From Symbiodinium natans (Eukaryota; Sar; Dinophyceae; Suessiales; Symbiodiniaceae): a stretch of DNA of 64,000 nucleotides. How positions within the stretch are numbered: the first letter of the stretch is position 1; each line of letters opens with the position of its first letter. A model generated the notes under the pieces. The model saw only the letters and a list, made by a program, of their open reading frames with translations. It searched no databases and was not told the DNA's origin. Positions 1-9,500 of the stretch are shown here, piece after piece. The stretch spans positions 457,501 to 521,500 of the forward strand of contig CAJNDS010000236.1 of assembly GCA_905221605.1 (NCBI GenBank), written 5' to 3'. The position numbers were made by a program, and so were the translations under genes.

Positions 1-1
1 G

Positions 2-1907
2 AACTGCCAAGACTTGAAGTTTGAGGTGCAATGCGGTGCTGGCAAGCAGCACATGCGCTGGCTGGCACTAGTTGCTGCCTCACGCGTGCAGAGGGAGAAG
101 TATCCGCACGCCTTCAGGGTGCCCCAAAGAGTTGTGAACTCCGAGGGCATGACGCTCAAGCCTCGACAAGTGATCTGCGCCACCTTGGAGGATTCTGAAG
201 AGGTCTTTATCGAACTCCGGCAAGGCGCCGCTATTGCTGAGGAGGATGTCGACGCACTCGAGTGGTCCGAAGAAGCATATGGCCCTCAAGCCAACCTGAT
301 GGAATGCAAGTTCAGGTGGAAGGTTGGTGGCCAGCAGGATTTCCCAAAGTATGTGCGTGGCGAGTACGTCGTCGCACCTCGGTGGCAGGGAGTATATCCC
401 CAGAAAGACTATGGTGGCCCCTTCGAGATACAGATCATCCCCGTGGACATCACACCGGATGAGGTGGACTGGATTGCTTCCAGGAAAGCGCCGCCCGGCA
501 GCTGTACCTACAGGTTTGTCATGAAGAATCTTGGCTTCCTCCGGCTGGCTCTTAGGAGTTTAACCTTTTGGGTTTTTTGGTAGAAGCTACAACAAGGAGC
601 CTAACAGGTAAACTTTCAGGACGGGTTCAGAATTCAGAAGTCCGCCAAGGAATGACTACGAGTCCATTTGCAAGGCTGACCCGGACACTTTGACTTCGGA
701 CGGCCTCGCGCACTACATCGAGTTTCATTGGGACGTGCCAATTGCTCCCGAGCCCTATCCGGAAATCGACAGCCGGCCTTCCACGGCGTCCTCCAGAGAT
801 GGGGCGCAAGTCGATCCCAGATTCGAGCAGGACTGGGAGGCCCTACGACTAAAGTGGGTGGAGTCCTTCATGAAGGTGCGTGTGAAGGACGTGCTGACGG
901 AGTTTTACGCCATTCTGATCGACTTGTTCGACTCCTATGCGTTCATGGGCTTGGACCTTTCGGCAAGCCAGCACACAATTGGCATGGATGATTGGAAGCA
1001 CCTGGTCATCAACTGTGGCTTGCTGGAGGGTCAGGCAGAGGGCTCACTAAGCTGGTCCCAGGTCTGCGCGTGGTTTGAGGAAGCCGCGGGTATCCGGGAT
1101 GGAAGGCCCTTTTTGGCTCAGAGGCTGACCCGGGCGCACTTTCTGGAGCTGTTGATGCGGACAGCATCGTGGACCATGTGCGAGCATCCTCGGGAGAAGT
1201 ACGCACCGGAGAAGGGGAGGCCGCCCATGCCCCTGGACGAGGGGCTCTTCCGTTTCATCACGGACATACTGATTCCAGTTATGGACATCTACGATGACGA
1301 CCCGATTCGAAAAGATGCAGTTCAGCATGAAAACCTTGTGGTGATTCAGGAGAACCGACGGTCGATCCGGTCGATCTATGCTTTCTTGGCGCAGCCATGG
1401 CCACACTATCAAGGAGAGCGTGTTTTAGTTCCGGCTACTCTCAAGTATGTCTTGGAGTTCGCCCACGAGAAGCTGTCAGAAGCAGGTGGTGAGGGCGCCC
1501 CGCCACCGCCGGCAGAGGGGGAGGCTGCCGAAGCGCCTGCTGTTAAGGCTGTCAGTGTTGACATGGCTGCCGTCTTCGGTGGGGAGGAGCGCCTCGACCT
1601 CGAACAGCTTCAGGTGATCCTGCAGAGCTTTGATTCTCACGTTAGCAAGATCACTGCGAATCACCCAGAAGAGTTTGACGCGCGAGCACTTCTCTTCTGG
1701 GAGTTCTTTGAGGTGGTCATGGATTCCTGCCGTGGTTTGGTGGCCGGGCTGGGCACGCCTCTGGATAAGGCCATTCCCGCATACGTGCAGACAGTGCTGG
1801 CCTTCATGGGACTGGTTGATCGAGAGGAAGCAGCCCTGCCTCCACCACCCGTCCAGGGCATGGACGGGGCGGATGACGAAGTTCTAGCTGACATAGAAGA
1901 CGAGTGA
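2..1907 (+). CDS. Unrecognised acidic protein, 3' two exons (5' end outside window)
   Basis: Two exons are visible. The first is open from the left edge to 543, and the second runs 620-1907 and ends in TGA. The intron (544-619, 76 nt) starts with GC after CTC-CG and ends in TTTCAG before G; joining restores one frame (codon CGG). About 609 residues lie in the window. No family was recognised. Exon 2 is rich in Asp, Glu, Trp and aromatic residues, looks mostly helical, and has a Pro/Glu/Ala-rich linker near 1495-1550 and a strongly acidic C-terminus. There is no signal peptide or obvious membrane segment. The frame has no convincing internal start near its left end, so the gene begins upstream of the window. 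The intron carries TTTAACCTTTTGGG, which recurs at 2399 and 48960. The coding nature is secure; the function is unknown. Confidence 0.8.
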
Positions 1908-2390
1908 TTTCAACATGGCAGCCGTGCCATTGCATCGTTTCACCTTCGCGTGCTGAAATCAAGCACGTGCGATTGTTCTCTGGCGTTGCATGATTCTCGT
2001 GACAACTTCTCAGAGTATCTTTTCACCGTGAACTCGTTCCAAAAGCCTCGCCGGCCTGTGCTCGTGTGAGAGTCGAAAGAGCCGCCAAAGGGGGGTTTGC
2101 GGGTTCTGGGCCCATGCGCCATGCGCAGAATGCAGTGTCACTCGTAGATGCCGCCTTTCCACCTGAGCACAGCCCCATACTGCCCCCCAACTGCCACCCC
2201 AGCCTACTACCCACCCCCCCCCCCCTGCTGCCCCCCCTCCCCCCCATACTGCCCTGCCCCCACGTCTCTGGACAGGACAACGTTGATTTTCCAGAACCCG
2301 GGCGGCGAGGGCAAGGCCAGAGCATTCCAGCGCATGCAAGGCCATGAAGAACCTAGTAGTAGAGTAGGTTGAAGAACCTGGTAGTAGAGC
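1908..2390. other. 3' flank with C-rich low-complexity tract
   Basis: This is non-coding sequence after the gene stop. Positions 2160-2265 are almost pure C with T and A, and open frames across it are proline-rich artefacts. A copy of a dispersed motif ending GAGAGTCGAAA lies at about 2053-2085. No gene or RNA was seen. Confidence 0.5.
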
Positions 2391-2468
2391 AGGTAACCTT
2401 TAACCTTTTGGGGTAGTAAAATCCTCTTCTAATCCTAAAGGTTAACCTTTAGCTCCCCCCAGGTTACT
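2391..2468. repeat. Imperfect inverted repeat (small foldback)
   Basis: AGGTAACC at the left and GGTTACT at the right frame an imperfect palindrome. TTTAACCTTTTGGGG near 2399 is mirrored by CCTAAAGGTTAACC near 2436. This resembles a small inverted-repeat element. The TTTAACCTTTTGGG core also occurs in the intron at 544-619 and at 48960. Confidence 0.45.
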
Positions 2469-2704
2469 GGACAACTAAGAGAATCTCAAAGACTCGAAGG
2501 ACCCACCAAGCAGCATGCTGACGCACGCATCAAGATGCAGCAATGATTTCCATGCTTGCTAAGTCTTTTGGCCCACAAGCTCCTAACTTAACTCACCCTC
2601 TGCACACACGTAAAAATGTAAATTGTAAACGCTTGCGCGCGCCGCCTCGGCAGCCGGGCCGGCCCCAGGACAGGAAAGGAGGAAAGAGGGTTTCGCAAAA
2701 AAAG

Positions 2705-2836
2705 GGGGGAAGGGCAGAGCGGGTGGGGGGGGGGGGGTGTGGGGGGGGTGGGGCGGGGGGTGGGGGGGGTGGGGGGGGGCTGGGGGGGGGGGGGGGGGGT
2801 GGGGGGGTGGTGGGGGGGTGGGGGGGGTGCGGGGGT
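2705..2836. repeat. Poly-G tract with interspersed T
   Basis: About 130 bases are nearly all G on the + strand, interrupted by single T or C. Long Gly-rich (+) or Pro-rich (-) open frames across it are compositional artefacts. It could form G-quadruplexes and is a likely assembly-risk site. Confidence 0.8.
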
Positions 2837-3370
2837 TTTTGAGGCACTCCCCCTGTAGGAGCCACCGACAAGCGGGACCCTCCATGGCATCGGTTTGCAG
2901 CCCTTAGGGTTTTAGTGGTTTTTCTGCCGGCAGCCTCATAGTCCGTTGCTCCAAAGGTTTCAAGGAAAGCCATGTAAGCCCTAAGCCCATTCTCGTCACG
3001 TGGACTTCCTCTGCTGTGTCGAAAAAAACCCTCGGACATTACCTCATTGCCTTGCCTGCTGTTGTTCACGCGTGATGGCCGAGGCCAGTTGTCTTGCCTG
3101 CGCCGTGCGAGTGCGAGAGAGCACCTCCATGCCTAAGCACAAAACCCTTTTAATTTAGGGGTTTGGGGTTTAGGGTTCCTTTGCAGCTCAAAGAGCTTAC
3201 GAAGCCGGATCCCGGCAGCAGTGGGCCCGCATGCAAGACGGGTTCCTTCGCACGAGGCAGCCTTGGGCTCGCTCCTTCCCCTGCGGGGCGACCGCGTGCT
3301 CAGTGTCGCACGGAGTGATGCAGCGGAGGCAGCCCAGGCCGCGCAGGGTTTATTTTGGGGTCTGGTTTAC

Positions 3371-3470
3371 ATATGGGGGATTACCAATTTAAGGGACCCT
3401 TCATATAGTCCAGAAAGTAGTAGGATTCCCTTCTTAATGAGGACCCCAACAGTTTCGGAAGCCCCCATAT
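3371..3470. mobile_element. Small inverted-repeat element, family 1
   Basis: The ends are mirror images: ATATGGGGGATTACC at the left and TTTCGGAAGCCCCCATAT at the right. The interior has the family signature GGGACCC, then AGTAGGATTCCC, then AGGACCCCAA. Related copies lie near 28462, 34252, 36098, 42178, 59425 and 61216. It is too short to encode protein, so it would be non-autonomous. Confidence 0.6.
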
Positions 3471-3954
3471 GCATCCGCACTCCACGTTCTCCCTCCTCCC
3501 CCCTCAATCCTCAGCCCTAAACCCACCAGGTCCCCCAACCGGGCTTAGGGTTTAGGGCTTCCCTGCCTTGTCCTAGGTGTGAGCGATGAAACCCACCACG
3601 AACCAAGTAGGGGGCAGAGGGGAAAACCTAAACCCTCAAACCCATCCCTGTAAGCCAGCCTTAAACCACCGCATGGAAGACAGGATTGGCAAAGTAGGCT
3701 GCATCCAACGTTGCGCTTACTGAGTGGGATGCAGTTAGAGTCCAAAATGGAGAAGATCGCTCTTCGCAAGAACCATGAGTTTGGCGCCACAGGTTTAGGG
3801 TTTATGGTGTACTTGGACCACCAGAGTATGATTAAAAAATCGACCCAAACCCACACAAGGGTAACTAGTTTACACATTTCGGGGGTTTTGGTAGGAATTG
3901 GGTCACCCCCAAGCCCCAAAACACCCTAAACCCTAAACCCCAAACCATGCCCAG

Positions 3955-5408
3955 CCGAACCTCCCGGAGGTGGTGCTCTTGGACCTCGAGGCCATCGCAA
4001 TTTGCTCGCAGTGGTCCACGCCCTCCGCTGCTCGGCTGGCAAGTTTTCGTTTTTTTTTCTCCCAGAAATGGCTATAGCAGCAAGAATCCTTTATTTTCAA
4101 GAATCATGGCTAGAGCAACAGCAATCCTGTGAAACTTGAACCGTGTGTGAGTACATCTAGCCTCTTCCCCGAAGGTCGTCGATGCGGTGCCCTGTCCTGG
4201 CGGAGCTCTGCTGGCGCATGCGCAGGTGCGATGGGCCTCTGGGAAGTTGCATCAATCAACGGTTTAGGGTGTAGGGTTTAGGGTTTAGGGTCCTGACTCA
4301 TGGATTCGCAAGGCTTGCGATCGTAGCCACGAGTGCTAGGGTCTGCGACTGTTGCTAAGACTTTCCGGCGCCAGGACATCATAGCCCGGATGCAAAAAAG
4401 GGTTTAGGGTTTAGGGCATGCCAAGGTTCTCTCTGGGTAGCCATTCCTGATGAGCTCCTGAGCCAGGGCTCAGGCATGACCGAAATGCGCCACCCGCCAA
4501 AAAGGCACCTCCTGAGAAGTCGATTGCAAAAGCTCCCTGAGGTTTCGCTTCAGAGAGCTCATGCGCCTAAACCCTAAACCCTCAACCCTCAACCCTAAAC
4601 CCTAAACCCTAAACCCGAAGTAGGTCCAGAGAGTCAGCCTTTCCGGGGAGTGCTTTTTCACGGTTCGCAGCGTTTCGCAGCCTTGTCTCCTGTGCCAGGG
4701 AGGGGCCTCGCTGGTGTTGCTCTCAGCTGGGTGCCTTGAGCCTTGTTCCAGTGGGTTCCCTTACCCTCCTCTATACTACCCCCCCTAGGTTCCCCCAGAG
4801 TTAAGGCTTTAAGGGAAACCTAGGGGGGGGGGGGGGTAGTATAAAGGGGGGTCGTAGGGAACCCATGACCTTGAGAAAGCATGGAAAGCACTGGCGATCT
4901 GCATCCGTTTGTAGCATGGGGGCCTTGGACGGGTCTTGTGGAGCAGCACATGCAGGACGACATTCTGAGTCACGCTGGCCACTGCGACTCTAGGTCTTCG
5001 ATGTGTGTGTGTGTGTGCACCATCATCCGTTTATGTAAAAAGTTACACGTGTTAACGTGTGGCAGCTCCATGAACCTTGACGTAGAGGGGTCTCAGGCCC
5101 TTGGTGATCTGCGCCTGGCTTGCAAGAAGACGACTTTTCGAAGCGCTGTTGAAGTCTACAGAGCCAGCATTCATAGTGTAATTGCATGGGGGCCTTGGAT
5201 TCTCATGGGGGAGTGGGCCAGGTAACCCCCCCCCCCCCCCCCCAAAAAAAAAAAAACCTCCTTCAACCCCAAGCCCTAAGCTCCCCTGCGAATGCGACGT
5301 TGGATAATTGATGCACCAACCGCGGACTCAAACGGCAGCAAAAGGAGAACTCCAATGGGCCCAATTTTGCCACGTCATATCTTTGGGTTGTTTGCATGTG
5401 CCTACATG

Positions 5409-5442
<34 letters not shown>

Positions 5443-6112
5443 CATATATGTATATATACACATGTCGTTTCTGTAGATCTACAATATAATATACAGATAC
5501 ATATGATTATTATTATTATGATTACTTGTCCATCCGTTTTTCTTTGTGCAAACCCAGCTCGAGGCCGCGCCACCATCGCCGCGCAGGGCGCCAACCTCCT
5601 GGGGAGCCTGGCGAAGGTAAACGCATTGCGGCATCCCTGGCTGTCCTTACCAGGTTTATAGGGTCTAATTATAGGGTTTAGGGTTTTAAAAAAAGGGTTT
5701 AGGGTTTAGGGTTTAGGGTGCGCAGCTTGAGTTCGGGTTGGTTGAGACCAGGAAATAAGGTCCGGCAAAAACAACTAGCATGTTTTTTAGTGTAGTTCGG
5801 CGGGGGAGTGCAAGCTGCTGACTGTTTCTGGGGCTTGGGCTACATGTAGTTGTCTTGCGGACCGAGTATTCCCGGCTGCAGTTCACTTGTCACTATCATG
5901 CCCGCCTGCGTTTTCTGAATGCCCAATCCCTATGGCGGTGAAGAGTTCCGGCAGGTCCTTACTGTAGGGGTTAGGGTTTAAGGGTTTAGGGTACACCCGC
6001 CGCGTCCTAAGATCCAAAAGTTTTCAGCGGCCTAAGCTTCCGGACTTGCTTGAACACAACCCCAAAGCCAGGCCATCGCTGGAAGCGGTGCCGGCTGGCG
6101 ACGTGCTCGAAG
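3955..6112 (+). CDS. Unrecognised multi-exon gene A, 5' exons upstream of the retrotransposon
   Basis: Six candidate exons share compatible phase: 3955-4038 (GC donor), 4175-4225 (GT), 4360-4401 (donor GTTTAGGG), 4467-4541 (GT), 5558-5616 (GTAAAC) and 6028-6112 (GC). The first four are whole codons; the fifth adds 19 codons and the last 28 plus one base. Sample pieces are EVVLLDLEAIAICSQWS, HLLRSRLQKLPE, ATIAAQGANLLGSLAK and PDLLEHNPKARPSLEAV. The gene continues after the mobile element at 15511, where the one-base overhang is completed. The last piece slightly resembles the end of a protein-kinase domain (NPxxRPSL), but no other kinase motif was found, so no function is assigned. Exon boundaries are inferred by eye. 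Confidence 0.5.
4566..4618. repeat. Telomere-type repeat array (CCCTAAA)
   Basis: About seven CCCTAAA units with CCCTCAA variants lie inside an intron of gene A. Short tracts of the same repeat also lie at 4261-4291 and 4400-4418 in the opposite orientation. Confidence 0.85.
4752..4865. mobile_element. Inverted-repeat element (family 5), near-complete hairpin
   Basis: The left arm begins TGGGTTCCCTTACCC and the right arm ends GTCGTAGGGAACCCA. CTATACTACCCCCC pairs with GGGGGGTAGTATA, and CCTAGGTT with AACCTAGG. The arms are about 45 bp with a loop of about 20 bp. It is non-coding and sits in an intron of gene A. Confidence 0.65.
5405..5465. repeat. TA-rich microsatellite
   Basis: Repeated TATATA/CATATA units follow a poly-C/poly-A block at 5227-5258. 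Open frames across it are artefacts. Confidence 0.8.
5672..5719. repeat. Telomere-type repeat array (TTTAGGG)
   Basis: GGGTTTAGGG units are interrupted by a poly-A stretch. The array lies in the intron between the 5616 donor and the 6028 exon. A further short tract lies at 5962-5992. Confidence 0.8.
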
Positions 6113-6125
6113 GCCACGATGATAG

Positions 6126-6130
6126 GGTTC
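6126..6130. other. Target-site duplication, left copy (GGTTC)
   Basis: GGTTC immediately precedes the left LTR and is repeated at 15070-15074 right after the other LTR. This is the 5-bp duplication expected of Ty1/copia integration. Confidence 0.9.
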
Positions 6131-6375
6131 TGTTGGCCGGCGGGGCCCAGGTTATGCACTGATTGCATGTCATCAGGTGGATTGGAGGACGGCATGGCAA
6201 TGGGATTATGGCGATCGGACATGGGATTTTTTCACGCACACCACAGCAGATCTGCAATGCTGTAAGTTGCTTATGTCGAGTGTGTGCTGCCTCTCTATGT
6301 CGGATGTCCTGGCCTGTCTCGATTCGAGCCTCCGGCTCTGAAGAGTCGCGCCACAGCAATCAACCTCAGGCAACA
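6131..6375 (-). repeat. 3' LTR of the retrotransposon
   Basis: This 245-bp copy starts TGTTGGCC and ends GGCAACA on the + strand, which are inverted ends. It matches 14825-15069 with no difference seen. The Gag start codon is also present here (6222) and reads out of the element into host intron, ending at 6007. Confidence 0.93.
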
Positions 6376-6384
6376 CTCCTCCTT
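6376..6384 (-). other. Polypurine tract (plus-strand primer)
   Basis: On the element's coding strand AAGGAGGAG directly precedes the 3' LTR, as expected for plus-strand priming. Confidence 0.7.
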
Positions 6385-6576
6385 GGACCATCCCTTCGGG
6401 AGCAGTCCACGCCAATGAATTCAGCGAGCCAGCCTCGTCTCGACTTGCTCTCATCCGAAGACTCTGTCTCCAGGTCACTGAGCTCCGCTCAAGCGTGTCT
6501 CCAAGTCTCAATCCACTTGGAGATCTCTGCTCTGGTACACACCTCGCTCCAAAGCAAGTGATGTCGGCCGGAGATG

Positions 6577-9500
6577 TTACGATGACGCCAGATGTAAAGG
6601 ACAGCGAAGCTGCCTGGTGGACGGGAGCATTGAGCCGGCGGGAGGCTCTTCAGCTCCGAAGTAATTCTTCAGCCTCTCTGCCAAATCTCCTTTCACCCCT
6701 GACGTAGGCTGACCTTGAATCCTCAATGCCTGTCGGAGGTGTTCAACCGTCATCAGCATGAGGAGATCTCTAGCCACTCGCAACCTTTCTCTCATATCAG
6801 CATCATCTTGGCGAACTTCCGTAGGCACATCCGAGAAAGCTGATAGACCATCGTGGGCGGTAGTAGGGGAACTCTGGCTAGCTGCTCGTCTCCGTAGGGT
6901 CACCGGCCGCGAACTCGGTGCTTCCATCACGATCGTCGGTGTCTCATCCAGATCAGCTGCTGTGGCCTGGATTGCAACTTCAGTTTGGGCCGCCCTCGAA
7001 ACCAGATTCCTCACCTGCTCCAATTTCGATGCCTTCTTTGCACGCCGATGCTGTCGAAGTCCCCATCGATACACCAGTTTCGCACCCTCCCAGCAACCGA
7101 TAATCGAAGCACATATCATCACGGTGATGCACATGAGCTCAAGATAGTGGATTGTCGGGATCGGCTCCTTCAAGTCCTCATCTTCCAACGAGCTTCCGGT
7201 GGCCGGTGTGAACAACGAGATCACTGTGAGGATCGCTGCTAGGATCTTCAGTTGGAGAGTGGCCAAGGTCTCTGCGATTCTGAACCCAACAAAACCCCAG
7301 AGCTCTAAGAGCTGGCGAAGGCGGACCTTTGTCATCATCTTGGTAGCCAGATCGGCCAACTGTTGGACTCCTGGGGTGTGACGAATCTCCAGCAATCCCA
7401 GCTCAGTGGCTTCTCGAAGATAATGTGCTCGGATCTTTAGGTGTCGCGTCCTTTGCGACCCCGGTCCACCTCGACACATCGCAGCCGCCGATGTGTTGTC
7501 TATAGCCAGCACGCGCTTGTAGACCCCTGGCGCCAACTCATCCAAAATGGCCGCAATCGAGTCCAGGAGGTTGCAGCCCTGGGTGGCGGCATAGAGCTCT
7601 GCCTCCATCACGCTCATAGTAATGAAGCTCTGCCTGCCAGCTTTCCAGGCTACAGGAACGCCGCATTGAACGATCACTGCCGCCCCGAAGCTCCTCGAAC
7701 CATACGGGGCATAGCTTGCATCTGTGTAGCACACGAGCTCCTTGGGCTTGTCGAGCCTTGGTGCCATACGCAATCGCATCCCTGCTGTTGCTGCCAAATA
7801 CGACATCAATCGTTTTCCAAGCCTTGCCACATGCAGAGGTCGACGTCCTACATGGGTCGCCATGTGGTTTACCACAAAAACGATATCTGGTCTCGTCTTC
7901 ATGGCTAGCCAGGAGACCTCGCCAACATATCGTTGGTCCATGCGTAACTCCTCCTCGGAGAAATCCTCGGGCTCTGGTTCTTGAAGCTCCACCTGCTCCA
8001 GCCATTCACGAGGTACCGGAAGTTCTGTGTGCAACGCATCCTGGAGGTCATGGGCACGCAACAGCTCCATGATGTATGCTTGCTGGCTAATGCTGTAGCT
8101 GGCTCCCTCCTTTTTCACTTCCACTCCCAGATATCTGACGGCAGTGTTCTCGTTGATCCACTCCAAATCCGAAGTAGGCCACTCCTCTTTCACGAAGTTG
8201 TGCAGGCACTGGATCACCGGGGTGTTGCCGAAGTAGAACAAATCATCGACGTACGTCACAACAAGGCCGTGCAACCGCTTGGAGGAATCTCTCACCAGCC
8301 AAAGCTCCGATTCGGCTATCGTGGGGGTAAGGGTCAACTCCAGGGAACCAAACTTGATCTTCGCCGCCTTCAATCTGGCATTCCTGAAGTTGCTCCATAT
8401 GGCTGGACTCTCTCTGAGTCCATATAGTGGGCGCACAATGACCCACGTCTCATCACCCGCAGCTCCTGCATCCCTCACTACCTTTGGCGGTCTCATCCCA
8501 TATTTTGGCATGTCACCAGGCCATGTCGCGAGGAGAAAAGCTGTCACGATGTCAGCAGTGGCCCCATCCCAGTGATGCATCGCCGCAGTCACTAGAGCCA
8601 CACGCAGAGCTTCCGTGCTAGCACCCGAGGCGTACAAGGACATGTTGGAGGGATCGACGTAGTTCCCGCAGATGACGGTCCGGCACTTCCGCCGGTACTT
8701 GCCCCCCTTTGATTTCGGAGGCTTGAGCGTGAAGACGCATTTGGCCGGGGCCATCTTCAGCTCCCCTGCTGATTCCATGTCCATTGCCTGCTGGTGGGAG
8801 ACCTTGACGATGGTGCCAGAATTGAAGAGTGCCGTCACCTCCTCTTTGATGGCTTCCACCCATCGTGAGAGAACGCTCTTCACTTGTTCCAAAGGCACAT
8901 TGTGGAGAACGTCCAAGTCCCCTTCCAGGTCCGCCAACAATTGCTCGTAATCCACTTCCGCCATCTCCTGATTGCCTGTGGCCATGCTAGCAATCCTCAA
9001 GCAATTCAACATGCGAACTCGTTCAATCTCCACAATCTGCTCATGGGTCTCCTCCAAGAATTTCGACACCGCATTTCTGGTATCGTTCAGCGTCTCCCTC
9101 GTAACGTCTCCACACCTGCGGTACTCTTCTGCAAGGATCTCTTCCTCTTCAAGCAAGTCTCTCAGTCTCGTTGCCCATTCGTCCAAATCCTTGAGCACCA
9201 TCTCCAAGTCCTCATTGATTGAGTGCAGAGGGCGGAAATCGTTCGGTGATCCCAACCCCCTCGTCTTTGGCGCGCTAGACTGTGCCTTGGCGATCCTTGG
9301 TGGCGACGATGTGATGGGACGTAGTGGGAACCCCAGCTCATGAAGACGTTGTCGGTCCTCCTCCTTGATCTTTTCCACGCCTCGAGTGTGGTATCCGACA
9401 AGGACCAATCTATCTCCTCCTGACCAAGGAAGCGTAGAGTGTTTCACCTTGGGGTCGAACTGCACGGTCCCTTCATTCACTTTCAGCTGATAGGACTCCT

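Noticed and set aside
2583-3069. Long proline-rich frames on the minus strand and a glycine-rich frame on the plus strand
   Set aside because: They only translate the poly-G tract and have no motif or splice logic.
6028-6112. End of a protein-kinase domain
   Set aside because: Only NPKARPSL resembles kinase subdomain XI; no other kinase motif was found in neighbouring exons.
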